Origin: Kalaharituber pfeilii
Lineage: Eukaryota > Ascomycota > Pezizomycetes > Pezizales > Pezizaceae
DNA: 64,000 nucleotides
Direction of reading: 5' to 3'
Assembly (NCBI GenBank): GCA_015179045.1
Contig: WHUZ01000006.1
Coordinates: 1,922,001 to 1,986,000, forward strand
Under the pieces are notes generated by a model that worked only from the letters and a program-made list of their open reading frames with translations, did not search any database and was not told the DNA's origin. Below, piece by piece: positions 52,581 to 63,925 of this stretch. The position numbers and the translations under genes are program-made. The first letter of the stretch is position 1. The number at the start of each line of letters is the position of its first letter.

Positions 52581-53117
52581 CCGGGTCTTCTGGCTGGTGG
52601 GGATTGAGCCTGAGGCGGGCTCGGTGATCCATGATTTGGGTAGGGTGGGGTCAGTACATGGTGTGCTTGGAGTCCGGATTGGAGGCGCAGTGGCGATCTT
52701 TTCTGCTTCCTTTTCATCCAGTCTGTACTTAAATGCGTACGGGTCTTGCGCCGAGGCGCTCTTCCCCTTGCGCTTCTTCTTGTGTGTCGTGACCTCCGGT
52801 GCGTTCGCGGTCTCCACGCGTGGCGCCTCCGAGTGTGTGGTGACCGTCTAAGGCTTCGGGGGGTGTTTGACGCCGCCGAGTCTGTGGTGGTGGTTGGCGT
52901 CGTCTCTATGTGGGTGATGGGGCTGAACCCCAGTGTCTCGGGTGAGTGAGGGGGAGAGGGCGGCGGGGGAGAGCCGGTCCTCAGCTTCTTTTTCCCTTCG
53001 GCATTTGATCGGTGGGTGAGTGGTGGTTCGGGGCCTTGTATTGGTTCTTGGCGCCGGTCGGTGTGTTGGCGACGGAGCGGACTGGCTGGTTATGGGGCAT
53101 CCAGGGTGCGATCCTGA

Positions 53118-54486
53118 TCACTTAAAACACCTGTGGTGGAGAGAGAGAGAGGGGCATGCGCTCTGCGACATAAGCTTCTCCGTCCCGCCGCTCTGAAATT
53201 TAGTTACCGCCCTGCCCATTCTAGGATCCTTACCAGTGGGTCTCCGTCGCCCTCCTTCGCCTCCGGAGGGTCCCTCACGGCCTCCAGGCCCCCAGGCTAC
53301 TTCTCCCTCCAGGCTCTGCACTCTCCCCAGATGTGCCCCGCTGTCTCCTCCTCTTCTCCGCACCACCTGCATTCTGGGCTCTCCGCTTTTCCCCACTCTG
53401 AACCTCCAGGCCCTGAGGCCCTTGCCGCCGAGTAGACCCGCCAGCGTGGCTGTGTGCTTCCCTAGTCGTTGTAGTGGTCTATAGTTTTAGTCCCAGCTAG
53501 TCTCTTTCTTCCACTCACCACTATTTCCTCTCCATACATATACCGACTTCTGTGATGACTTCGTCCTGGTATGGCAGGAGGGCCCCGATCTTCGCTGCTC
53601 TGTCCGCTTTCTCGTTGTCCTCCAGTCCTCCATGTCCTTTCACCCACATCATGGCCACGTCCATCCCCCCTCGTGCGATTCTCTCCTCCAAGGCCTTCCG
53701 GGTGAGGTAGGCTTCTCCTCCCGGTGTCGGGTGGCCTTTGACAATGGATTTGAGCTTCTGGATGGCCACCTTGGAGTCTATGACCAGGAGTATTTCCTCA
53801 ACCCCTTCTTTCAGGGCTCATGCCATTATGACTAGCTCTGCATTCACGGTTGACTTGGTACCTAGGTATATTGAGGTGGCCCTACCCTTCCACAGACCCA
53901 CTTCCGTCTTCCCAGCCAATCTGCTTCTGTCAGTGTACACTGCTTTCCAGCTCTTATCTGCTCCCCTTCAATTCTTCTCTCTCACTCGTGTTTATCTGCT
54001 TGGGCATCCAGGGAGTTGAGTGTCACCAGTGGTAGTGGGTCCTTCCAATCTACACAGCCTCGGAGGTAGCATGCTTCCTCCCTTCTCCGTAGTACTTTCC
54101 TTCCAAATCTTAGTGCCCTAGCCTCCACTCATTTTTTCTTGCCTTCTATGAATGCGGTACCGACTCCAAGACTCCAAGTTGGCTAGGCCTAGATATAGTT
54201 GGCTAGGACTTCACCTATGTCTCTCCACGTTCCCCATGGGGCCCCTGTGATTCTTCTGGCTACCATGTATTGCCATTTCTATAGCTCTCTCAGCTTCTGT
54301 TCCAAGGTGCCCCCATCTTGTAGTCATTCCAGGCCCACCCTCAAGCTGGTGGGGGCCCTGGCTATGCTTGTATAAATCTGTCTTCTTTTCGCTGGCCCCA
54401 GCTACCCTTGCTGCCCTTGGTCCAAAGATGATCACCTCTCTCTTCCCTCTATCTATCTCGAACCCTTTCTGCTCGTCTGGCCTTCA
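53118..54486 (-). pseudogene. LINE ORF2 fragment: end of reverse transcriptase, RNase H, zinc motif
   Basis: Minus-strand frames with several breaks show AVYTDRSRLAGKTEVG, IYLGTKSTVNAELVIMA, LLVIDSKVAIQKLKS and WVKGHGGLEDNEKADRAAK of RNase H. The Cys/His motif CRWCGEEEETAGHIWGEC (about 53340-53395) follows. The first RNase H region has Arg where Gly is usual (TDRS). It is closer to the fragment at 31863 than to the LINE starting at 54487. No tail is visible at its 3' side. Confidence 0.78.
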
Positions 54487-54936
54487 TCGACAACAACTTT
54501 TCCAGGACGAGTGCTTGGTCGTAACTCCACGACCAGACGCTCCCCCGAGACCTAAATTACACCAAAGCGAAGCCCAGGACCGCCTGGCACAGAATATCGA
54601 CTTTGTTTGACAGATTTCGAACTCTCAAGACCTTTTCCCCACGAAACACGCTTTTGGCGACTTCGTGAGAGGAATCCTCATCAAAACCATCACGACCCGG
54701 GGGCCTTGCACCATTGGTGCCAACGCACCCGGATTCTAGGACAACACTCTTAGGAGGTGTGGATACACGGCAGGCGATCTTTACCGTTTTCGGACACCGG
54801 CAGGAGAGATCGGAGCGATCGGCACAGCCGCACGGGAAACACGTCCCGGGGAATCGGACCTATAAGCAACAACAAGGCTTCAGCCACAGGCTGAGGCGCA
54901 GCATAGGAAAAAGACAACGAAGGAAGGGTAGAGGAA

Positions 54937-57913
54937 GTGTCGGGGATAGGAATAGACATGCTGGCGGGATTCGGAAAAAAGAAGGGGGGTCTGAAGGGGT
55001 ACAAGGGGAAGGGCATCGGACTGTTTGGGCCATGTCCAGTAGGACAATGGGGAAAGAAGAGTGTGGCGATACACGGGGAGCGACAATATACCTTGGAGGA
55101 GGTGTCGGGTTGGGAGAAGGAAGATTTCTTCAAGAGAAAAGGGGAGGCGGGGGAACCAGGGGAAGGAAAAACGATTGGGGAGTTGCTGGTTGAAGCATCT
55201 CAGAGAACGAGCGTGTGGGAAGGAAAGAGGGTGGAAGAAGGGGAGGTCCTGTCGTTAATGAACCTAATGGTGGAGGTAGAAAAGAAGATGACAGAAAAGG
55301 GGGAAGAAACGATAACGTTTGGGAGTCAGGATCTGAGGGATCCGGTGAAAAGGAAATTCATCAGGCACTTACTGACGGAGTGCATGTTGGGAGCCGAGGC
55401 GGACGAGGAAGCGCTGGACAAGGAGCTAAAGGAAAGGGAAATGGAGATGGTACAGGTATGGGAGGAAGCGGGGGAAGAGTGTGTGGGAACAATTACGGTG
55501 AAGAACCTGAGCACGGGGGTAGAGGCCAGAAGGGTCATCAGTACACCGAGGAAAGAGAAAAGGGGACGAAGGTTCGTGAGGGAGGAAGGGTCACCTTCGA
55601 GGAAGGGGGGCACGAGCAGGTGGGGCCCGACGCTTCCGGAGGTGCTGGAGGGAACAGATGGAGTGAGTCCGTTTTGGGAGGAGGAATTGGAACCGAGAGG
55701 CAACCTGTTCGGCACACCGGCACCGGGGAAGAGGGGGTTCTTGAGCTTGGAAACGGGTCAGGACTCACAGCCAGAAGGAAATACCCCGGAGCCGAGAATC
55801 GAGATAGTGGCAACACAGCATATGGTACCGGCGGTGCCGGTAATCTCGGTGGTGGACCTAACGGAGGTCACACAGACCCAAGGGGAGGGAGTGGAGGGAA
55901 CACAGGCGGAGGAAACGGAGATGGGGGGAGAAGAGGAAGGGATGCAATCAGGGGAGGAGGTGGAGGAGGACGAAGAGATGGGAGAGGAAGGAGGTATGAG
56001 CACAGAGGAGGCTTTAGTGGACGCGGCGATCATCTTTCTGAGAAGGGCACAGATGTGGGAGGTCGCGGAGAAGGAAAAGGGGAAGAAGGCCAGGGCGAAG
56101 GTCACGAAGAAGGTTCGGAAGGCAGAGGAGGGAGTGGGAAAACTGATGGACGGATGCCTCGGGTATACGTGGCAGGAGTTCATAAAGGAGGCAGGAGAAC
56201 AGGATAGGAGGGGCAGGGGATTGTGGGTGGCGGAGGAACAGTTGACAGAAAACAACGCGAAGGGGATGAGGATGTGGGCAGAGGATGTTCAGAAGAACGT
56301 CAGCACCGGAGAGGATAAGGGGATGGCAGAAAGAGTGAAGAGGTTGGAGGACATGGTTGTCAGCATCCACGCACACATGGGATTGGCGACAACTGAGGAA
56401 AAGGACAGGGCAGAAAAGAAGAGAAGGATGGTGGAGAAGGAAAACAGGGAAAAGGAAATGGAGAGGGAGAGGCAGGCGGAAGCGAGAAGAATCAAGAAGA
56501 AGGCAGAGGAGCAGAGGAAGGCAGAGGAGGAGGAAAAACGCAAGCAAATGGAGGCGATCGAGGCACACAACACACTCGACGCACAACAAAAACTCAGGAA
56601 GAAAGAGTTATTGTTGGCCCAAGAGCGAGCGAACAGGCTGGAGAGGGAAGCTCTAGATTCAAGTAGAGAGGAGGACGCGAAGAAAGCGAGAGAAGCAAAA
56701 GAGGAAGCGGAGAGAATCGAGAGGGAGAATCGAGGCTTCCTTACAGCAGAAGTAAAACAGGAGGGAGAAGGGTGGCAGGTGGTAGGGGGAAAGAAGATGA
56801 GAAAGGTACAAATCACGTCCCAACATAAGGATAGGGTCGTGGCGAAAGGAGAAGTATGGGAGAAAGAGAAGGAGAAGGGGGTAAAAGTGTTTGAGCAGGC
56901 GAGACGGGACTGGGAGGCAACTGAGAAGAAGCCCATGTTCCGAGTGAAAAAGCTCAACATAAAAGGGGAGGTGAGCGTCTTCGAGAGGGTGTGGGAAATC
57001 GAAGAAGTTCCCGCGGAAATGGGGGATGGAGAGATTTTGAAGAAGTGTGAGGATGTAATTAGAGCGATGTACAAGGACACGGAAAGGGTGTGGGTGGAAA
57101 ATAAAAAGGCGGTGAAGTTGGTGGTAAAAGGAGTACCAGTACAGAAGGGGCAGTTACGGACGCAGAGGTTAGGGAGATCGTGAGGAAGGAGAATCCGGAA
57201 TTGAGGGCAGGCCACCGAGGACCCCATCGGTTCGCGTGGGCACCGAACCCGCAGACGGCGAGGTCGAGTTCGGTGACGTTCGAGGTGGCAGACGCAGAAG
57301 AAGCCGAAAGACTGTGCAAGGAAAGAGTTATGATTTTGGGTAAGCCAAGGTGGGTGCAACTTTGGAACCCGAAAGGAAAACAGCAGCAGGGAAGGAGTCC
57401 AGAGATTAGGCAGAACTGGAGGAGGGAGACGCCGATACCGGAAGGGATAATTAAGACCCCCCACCAGCGAATGCCCCAAAGGGACCGCGAGGGAAGACGG
57501 GGGGCGCACAGGGACAGATGCAAGGCCAAACAATCGGAATCGTGTGTTTGGTGTGCAGAAAGAAAGGACACGTCGCGAAGGGATGTGGCGATGAGGAAGC
57601 GAAGAGAGCATTCCGAGCGATCACGGAGAAGAGAAAGGGAGCAGGGGGAGCGGAGGGCGCAAGCGAGAAGAGAAAGAAGGTGGAGGGGGAGGAAGGGATA
57701 GTTTTCAATGCGAGAGGGCAGAAGGAAGCGGAAGAAATAAGCGCGATCCTGAGGCAGGCGGGGACGAAGGCCAAGGGAAAAGCGAGGGAAGAGAGCTGGG
57801 ATGAAGACGCCAGAGAAATGCAGGGAGTGAAGAAGGATGTGGAGGGCATTGAAGATTCCGCCTGGGCACCCACCCGGGATGAGAGGTCCGAAGCCCCGAA
57901 GTCCACATGGTGA
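54937..57913 (+). pseudogene. LINE ORF1: coiled coil, RRM-like domain, CCHC knuckle; two frame breaks
   Basis: Frame 54937-57183 (748 codons) gives a Gly/Lys-rich start, acidic tracts, and a long charged coiled coil (EKERQAEARRIKKKAEEQR type, about 56440-56730). The beginning of an RRM-like domain follows (VFERVWEIEEVPAEMGDGEI, KLVVKGVPVQKG). Coding shifts near 57150 (AAGGGGCAG) to a frame reading TDAEVREIVRKENPELRAG and SSSVTFEVADAEEAERLC. It shifts again near 57490 (a G-run) to CLVCRKKGHVAKGC, a CX2CX4HX4C knuckle at 57544-57585. It ends at TGA 57911-57913. The protein should coat LINE RNA. The two shifts may be mutations or sequencing errors in G-runs. Confidence 0.75.
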
Positions 57914-60900
57914 AGTGGAAGATAGGGTGCCAAAACGTGCAGGGCGGGGTAGCCAACACGCACGTGGCGTTGGAGTGGGCGAGTAGGGAGGGGTTCCATA
58001 TCTTTTTTGTGTTAGAAGCGTGGGTGGAAAAAAGAGGGGGGAGTTGGGTGACAACGACCCATCCATCTTTCGACATAAAGTCGGAGGTGAGAGAGGGAAC
58101 GAGGGTAGTTTTGCATGTCAGCAAGGGGAGGGCAGAGAAGGTGAAGGTAAGAGAAGAAGGGAAAAATTGGGTTTGGGCGGCGGTGGGGGAAAAGAGAGTG
58201 GGAGGAGTGTACGTGCAGCCCAATTGGAAAAAGGAAGAAATGGAGGAGGTGCTGGGAAGGATAGAGAAAGAATGGGATGGGAAGAGGGGGGTTATATTGG
58301 GAGACTGGAACGCTCACCACCGAGTGTGGGGAGGGGCGGGAGTGCAGAACAATGGAAGGGGAGTGGCGGTGAAGGAGTTTTTTGAGGGGGATGGATGGAA
58401 GCTGGCCAACACGGAAGGGGAAGCGACGTGGAGGAGACAGAGGCGGGGGGAGGTACAGGAGTCGGTTATCGATCTGTGCTGGCAAAAGGGATGGGAGAGG
58501 AAATGAAGGGGGGGTGCAACAGGCGTTCCTGAGCTCGGATCATGCGGCCATAGGCATGGCGTGGGAGGATACCGAGGAAGGGGAGGAGTGAAAAGAAAGA
58601 GGGTGAATTTCGAGGAAGTGGAGGACATGGTGGAGGACATGAAAGAATGGGATGAGAAGAAGAAAGGGGAGTGGATGGAGGGGCTGCCGGGGAGACCCGT
58701 ACGAGAAGCTCTTGAGCCTCAAAGAGAGACACAGCAGGGAAGTGAGGGTGTGCAGGAGGAGCAAGAAGTGGTGGTCCAAGAAACTAACGGGCCTCCGGAA
58801 GAAGGTAGCGGCGGAAGGGAGAGGGGGAGTAGGTCAAGGGGCGAAGGGGATGGACCGGAGAGGTACGAGAGATGGAAGCAAGCGAAGAGGACCCTCAAGG
58901 CGAACATCAAAAAGGAGAAAGAGGAGTGTTGGAGGGCCTTCGCGGAAGAAATGGGAGAGAAGGATCCGTGGGTGGTCGCCAGGGTAGCAAAAGACCCATG
59001 GAAGGTGAAGGCGACGATGGGGAAGCTGACGGGAGAGGAGGGGAGGATCTGAAAACGGAGCAAGACAAGTGCAAAGCATTAGTCGAGAGAAACTTTCAGT
59101 GGGAAGAGAGAGGGGGTGAGGAGGGGGGGGAGCGACGGAGGAAGGGCCGGGATACAAGGTAGAAAAGATAGTGGGCATGCTGGAGGACGCATTGAAGGGG
59201 ACGAGCAACGTGTCTGCACCAGGACCGGACGGATCTCATACAAGCTCTTGAAGCTGGTGATGAAGACGCCGTTAGGGCGGGAGCTAATGACACAGATGGC
59301 GGAGGAGATGGCGGCGGGGAGGACTCCGGAAGAGTGGCAGTTGAGCAAGGTGGTGATGATTCCGAAACCTGGGAAAGATAAGTCGCAGGTGAAGAGTTGG
59401 AGACCAATAAACTTGATCAACTGCGTAGCGAAGCTGGGAGAGAAGGTGGTGGCAAGCGAGCTACAGAAAGCAGAGCAACTTTTCCACCGACATCAGTTTG
59501 GCGGAAGGAAGGGACGAAACGCGGCAGAGGCGATGATGAGGGCGGTCGCCAAAACACAAAGGTGTCTTGCAAGAAAGGGGGGGCAGTGTGGAGCCTGACG
59601 ATGTGAGGGGGGCTTCAATAATGTGAAGGGGGAAGAGGTGCTGAAGAGGGTGAGGAAGACAAGGGAGCAGGGAGGTGGGCGGGGTGGCTGAAGGGATTTT
59701 TTAGAGAGAGAAAGTTCACGGTGGAGTGGGACGGAGTGGTCAGGGGGAAGGCAGAGCGAACGTGGGGGTACCTGCAGGGGTCGCCCCTGTCACCAGTCAT
59801 TTTTCTGATATGGCTGGCGCCGATGTTGGAAGATTTGGAGGAGACGCTAAGGAGAGAATGCCCGGAGGTGGAATGCGAAGTTCCGTCATACGTAGATGAC
59901 ATCAATGTAACGGCGTGGGACTGGGAAGGGGAGGTGGATCAGGAGAGACTGAGAGTGAAATTGGGAAGGATAACGGGGAGGGTGGCGGAAAAATGGGGGT
60001 ACCGCTGGAAACAGCGAAGCATGAGGATATTGTCTTCGGCAAAGGGAAGAGAAGGAGAAAGGAGGTGGAGAGAGTGAAGTGGCTGGGAGTGATCTTTGTC
60101 TCGACTCTAGACTTCGACTTCCACTGGAAGGCGAGGATAGAGAAGGCAAGGAAACTAACAGGCGCGATGATGGGGCTGGGTGCAGGGCAGTGGGGGATGA
60201 GCCCGCGCAGCTGGAGACAGATGTACACGGGGATGATAAGGGCGGTGATGTTGTGGGGGTCGGAGATAGGGGGCGGGGCAGAAGGAGTGGAGGAGAGAGA
60301 TGGAGAAGATTCAGTATCAGGTACTGAAGAAGGCTACGGGCGCTGTCCACGGAGCAGCGATGCAGAAAGTCAACTGGATCGCCGGAGTGGAGAGTGCGGA
60401 GACGGCATTAGACGCGGCACAGGCGCGGTTCGTAGCGAGGAGTATGGGGACCCGAAGGGATGCGGAGACATCTGGACCACGGACTTCAGGGGAGAGGGGA
60501 CGTGGAGGAGCGGGGGCGGACTGGAAGGACTGGAGTGTGGGGTGGGCGACGCAGAAGAAGGATGGGTTCGAGTCGGTGGCAGGGAGGGTACAGAGCACAG
60601 TTAGCTTCGTCATGCCGGAGGGGGTGGACGAGGTGTCATGGGGGGGGGATGTGCGAGAACGGAGGTGGAAGAAGTGACGAGAGAAGGACGCAAAGGGGGA
60701 AGCGCGGAGGAGTGGGAGTCGTCAATCTTTTGGGCAACGCAAGGGGGGGGGGGGCGGTGTACACAGATGGTAGCATGAACGAGAAGGGGAGAGTAGGAGG
60801 GGGATTCTGGAAGTGGGATGGCGGGGGGGGAGAGGAAATGGGGACGGGGGCGACGGTGTGGGATGGGGAGGTGAGAGGGATGAGGATGGGGATAGAGAAG

Positions 60901-61521
60901 GCGGTCCCAGCACCGGCAAACCTGGTCATCCTGACAGACTCACAGGCAGCAATCGTGGCGGTGAGGAAGGCGGGGAGATTGGGGAAAGCACGAATCGGAG
61001 ACCTGAGGAGAGTGGTGGATGTAGTCGCGGAGAGAAAGAAAAAAGGGGGGGACGTTAAGCTGATGTGGGTGAAGGCGCACATCGGTATCGCCGGCAACGA
61101 GGCGGCGGACGTCGAAGCGAAGAGGGCGGCGGACAGGGTAGGGAGGTCGGTGGTAACAGAAGGGGGGCTGCGGCAGAAGTGGAAGCGACTGCGCGCGGCG
61201 GAGAGAAAGGAAAGGGGGTACGGGGGGGGGCGCAGTGATGGAGTGGAGAAGGGGGGCCGCAACGGCTTTCACGAGACTGAGAACGGGAAAGGGGATGGGG
61301 AAGGAGTGGGAGGTAGGATCGGGAAAGCGATGGAGGGGAGCGTATGTGAGTGCGGGGAAAGACAAACGGCGGACCACCTGGCGTTCAGGTGTGAGGAGGT
61401 GGAGTACTTGGAAGGATGGGGAAGGTGGGAGGATATTGATGACAAAAAGTGGATGGTGGAACAGGAGAATGGGGAGATGGTGAATACGCTGGGAGAGTTT
61501 TTCGGTTCGCTGAAGGTGTAG
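57907..61521 (+). pseudogene. LINE ORF2: AP endonuclease, reverse transcriptase, RNase H; several frame breaks
   Basis: ATG 57907 overlaps the ORF1 stop (ATGGTGA), as in reinitiating LINEs. The endonuclease has KIGCQNVQGG, VILGDWNAHH (58297) and, after a shift, LSSDHAAIG (58530). A linker follows. Reverse transcriptase is spread over three frames: SKVVMIPKPGKDKSQVKSWR then PINLINCVAKLGEK (59346-59445), YLQGSPLSPVIFLIW (59769) and the catalytic SYVDDIN (59886). RNase H has AVYTDGSMNEKG (60755), LTDSQAAIVA and WVKAHIGIAGNEAAD (61065). The C-terminus has CECGERQTADHLAFRCEE (61345). Stop at 61521. At least five shifts are needed, so this copy is inactive unless they are assembly errors. Confidence 0.85.
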
Positions 61522-61661
61522 GGGGAGGGGGCGAATTTCCGTTTGCTAGTAGGTGGCGGGGGAAGAAAGATGTAGCTATTTTTAAAGTGCCTCGGGGAAG
61601 TGGGGCGGGGAGGGGTTGATGTTTTCGTTTGTAGAGATGGCGGTGGAAGATTCAGGTAGAT

Positions 61662-61764
61662 AAGCCTGCCTCCGGGCTTTGAGGGTCTAGACCCAGGGGC
61701 CCTGCCATGGCGAACAGCTACAAGCGGGGTCATGTGATATTAAAAAAAAAAAAAAAAAAAAAAA
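61662..61764 (+). promoter_or_regulatory. LINE tail A: predicted 3' hairpin and poly(A)
   Basis: GCCTGCCTCCGGGCTTTGAG…CCCTGCCATGGCGAACAGCT…GCGGGGTCATGTGA, then A. CCCTGC can pair with GCGGGG around an 18-base loop. This is the sequence that all tail A copies keep. Confidence 0.7.
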
Positions 61765-62500
61765 GAGACACACCAGTCTCACCGTCGGCCACAGATGAGT
61801 GAATTCCTGTGAGAGGCCTTGCGCATAAGGTACGCCGATAATTGCATTAGCCACCCTTTTTGACTCTCGCAAGAGAGCTGATACACATTACTTACAATAC
61901 CGATTAGTTTGGGTTACTTTTCGGTGATTGTCAGTCGAGACGACTGCCCTAGAACGGGGGGTAATGTTACGGCTAAGGTGAGACTTACCCGAGCAGGGGA
62001 ACACTTACCCTGAATCCTTAGTAAGGCCAGTGCTGCTAGACCGGACTGATCACCCGTTAGGCTTGGCAGAGGATTCTTTGTGTTTGAATAGGGTAGTGCT
62101 AAGGAAGTGTGTGTCACCGTTGATTGTAAGGTTCTTTATGCCTGGCACTCGGTTTATGAAGTTAATATGCGCACATGCCCTAGTACATGTTACTAGCATG
62201 TGGCCACCTCGCGACCGCGAGGGTGAGTGTAGGTGTAGCGGTAGTGGATAAGGGACCCGTAAAGTCGGCGTCAAGTGACTGTACACTCTTTACCAGTTCC
62301 ATGACCGTACAATCTCGTTTCTCTGCATTTATTCATGTCAGTATATTCTCATTGTTATTTATAATATCACGTAATCCCACTCCTGCATCTAGGGAGCTCT
62401 GGTACCAAATGTAGCGTCAGAAGGTTTTGTAGAACTTATGGATAGCGAAATCCTCGTTACAGCCCATAAACTCTACCTAAATTCCGGTTAATATCTACCC
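61765..62500. other. No gene seen
   Basis: About 740 bases of mixed composition without coding frames, tails or inverted repeats that I can support. Confidence 0.5.
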
Positions 62501-62514
62501 ACAATGATATTGCT

Positions 62515-62782
62515 CAGATGTCCAGCATATGCCCTTTTAGGTGTACCCAGCTTTATTATCCGCCCTATAGACCCACGTATAAATGCTATGCAAGTGAGGA
62601 TATTAACAGGTATAAGGTGATTTTTTATTTTTTTTAATTTTTTTTATATCATTAATCGCTTGCCGCCCTGGTATAAGGTGATTAAGAAGTTACAAAAGGA
62701 TATAATTAATACAGCTGGAATGATGGCAAGAGTATATAAGAAAGTGGAAGAATTGAAGGCTGAGGGTGATGATGAAGAGTAG
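62515..62782 (+). pseudogene. 3' exon of an unrecognised gene, hit by a micro-retroposon
   Basis: After a possible splice acceptor (TGTCCAG at about 62523) one frame gives CPFRCTQLYPPYRPTYKCYA, then SEDINRYKVI. It continues after the insert 62623-62669 and its duplication as KKLQKDIINTAGMMARVYKK, then an acidic end and TAG at 62780-62782. Regular Cys/Tyr spacing suggests a real protein. The 47-base insertion plus the 14-base duplication breaks the frame. Upstream exons were not found. Confidence 0.45.
62623..62669 (-). mobile_element. Minimal tail B micro-retroposon in a coding exon
   Basis: Perfect 14-bp repeat GGTATAAGGTGATT at 62609-62622 and 62670-62683. The unique part on the minus strand is CAGGGCGGCAAGCGATTAAT plus a few bases; then A-rich sequence. 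Confidence 0.9.
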
Positions 62783-62915
62783 ACATAGCTATCGCTATCT
62801 ATAGAGTGCTTGCGATTTAAAAAAACAGAAAGGGTGGGGAATGGAGCCGGAGTCAGTAGGTACTGTAGTAGCCGATGATTGTAACCTTTAGCAGGTGCCC
62901 CTTTATCACCCCGCC

Positions 62916-62953
62916 ACGGCACGCGAGTAATGAAATTAAAAAAAAAAAAAAAT
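62916..62953 (+). mobile_element. Shortest tail B micro-retroposon (about 22 unique nt)
   Basis: Perfect 11-bp repeat ATCACCCCGCC at 62905-62915 and 62954-62964. Insert is ACGGCACGCGAGTAATGAAA, TT and poly(A). Total length 38 bases. Confidence 0.88.
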
Positions 62954-62965
62954 ATCACCCCGCCA

Positions 62966-63925
62966 TACTGTACCAGTCCAGCGCATTCTCATTTTGCCCC
63001 ATCTCACACCATCGAGAGTAATCTGCCATACTTGTAAAATTGTAAATTGAGCGCATTTTGGCATATCTCGTACCATCAAAGCAGGTCTTGTTGTATCTGT
63101 CAAATTAAGCCATACCGCCTCACTTTGCACCATAGAAAGGGGCCAGCCTTAACTGTGAATTGAGCTCATTTTACCATGTTCCACGCTGCCAGGTGGGTCC
63201 TGCCGTACCTGTCAAATTTGGCTCATTCTGCTGTTCTCACATTGTGGAAAGAGTCCGGTGATACTTGTCAACTTGAGCTCATTCTGCCTCATCTCACGCC
63301 ATCGAAAGGAAGCTGTCATACCCTGTTAAATTGAAATTGAGCTCATTCTGCCTCATCTCACACCATCGAGAGAGACTGCCATTCCTATTGAATTCGGCTC
63401 ATTCTGCTTCATCTCACATTATTGAGGAGCTGTCATGCCTGTCAAATTCTACTCGCCCTGCTGTATCTCATGTTGGCAAGAGAGATCTACCAATCCCTGT
63501 CAAATTCGGCTTATTCTGCTGCATCTCCCAGGCTGAAATAGACCTGCCATACCTGTCAAATTCGACTCTCGTTCTGCTGCATCTTGTGCTATCGAATAAC
63601 TATCAAATTGTGCTCATTCTACTATATCTCATAATGCGAAAAGAGTCCTATTATACCTGTTAAATTTGGCTCACTCTGCTACTCTCCTGTGGAAAGGTGC
63701 TACTATACCTATCAAATTGAGTTCCGTTTTACTACATCTCATGCTGGTAAGAGAGGGAAATTTGGCTCATTCTTTTGTATCTCGTGCCGTAGAAGAGTCT
63801 TGCCATACCTATATACTTGTTAAAGTTAGTTTATTCTACTGTATCTTGTATTGTCAAGGGAGACCTACACACCGGTCCAATTGAGTTCATTTTGCTGCAT
63901 CTTGTGCTATTAAGAGAGACCTACT
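62966..63925. repeat. Degenerate tandem array, unit about 55-65 bp, some 16 copies
   Basis: Each unit contains versions of CATCTCACACCATCGA, AGAGACCTGCCATACCTG and TCAAATTGAGCTCATTCTGC. Copies differ by many substitutions and small gaps, so the array is old. No transposon or gene signal. Frames through it are accidental. Confidence 0.85.

Larger units (their letters stand above)
48141..53100 (-). mobile_element. Half-LINE with tail B, split by a Gypsy insertion
   Basis: The right piece (about 53100-52585) encodes, on the minus strand, the ORF1 N-terminal part (THKKKRKGKSASAQDPYAFK). The left piece (48450-48141) continues with the RRM-like domain start (IALRKDLGKVQKWLEAANKE), 3' UTR, tail B and poly(A). 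Between them sits the 4.1-kb Gypsy. The right end is approximate. Confidence 0.7.
54487..61764 (+). mobile_element. Near full-length Tad1-like LINE with tail A
   Basis: The 5' end CGACAACAACTTTTCCAGGA matches the starts at 12040 (-) and 24634. A 450-base leader, ORF1, ORF2 with endonuclease, reverse transcriptase and RNase H, a 3' UTR and tail A with a 24-base poly(A) follow, about 7.28 kb in all. The plus strand is extremely rich in G and A, with G-runs up to about 13. Frame breaks cluster at such runs. No target duplication was found. It is the only copy in the window with all LINE domains and a plausible parent of the tail A copies. Confidence 0.88.

Noticed and set aside
55215..56207. Gly/Arg-rich 330-codon frame and long antisense frames over 55-61 kb
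   Set aside because: By-products of the purine-rich LINE coding strand. They carry no domain motifs, whereas the called frames do.
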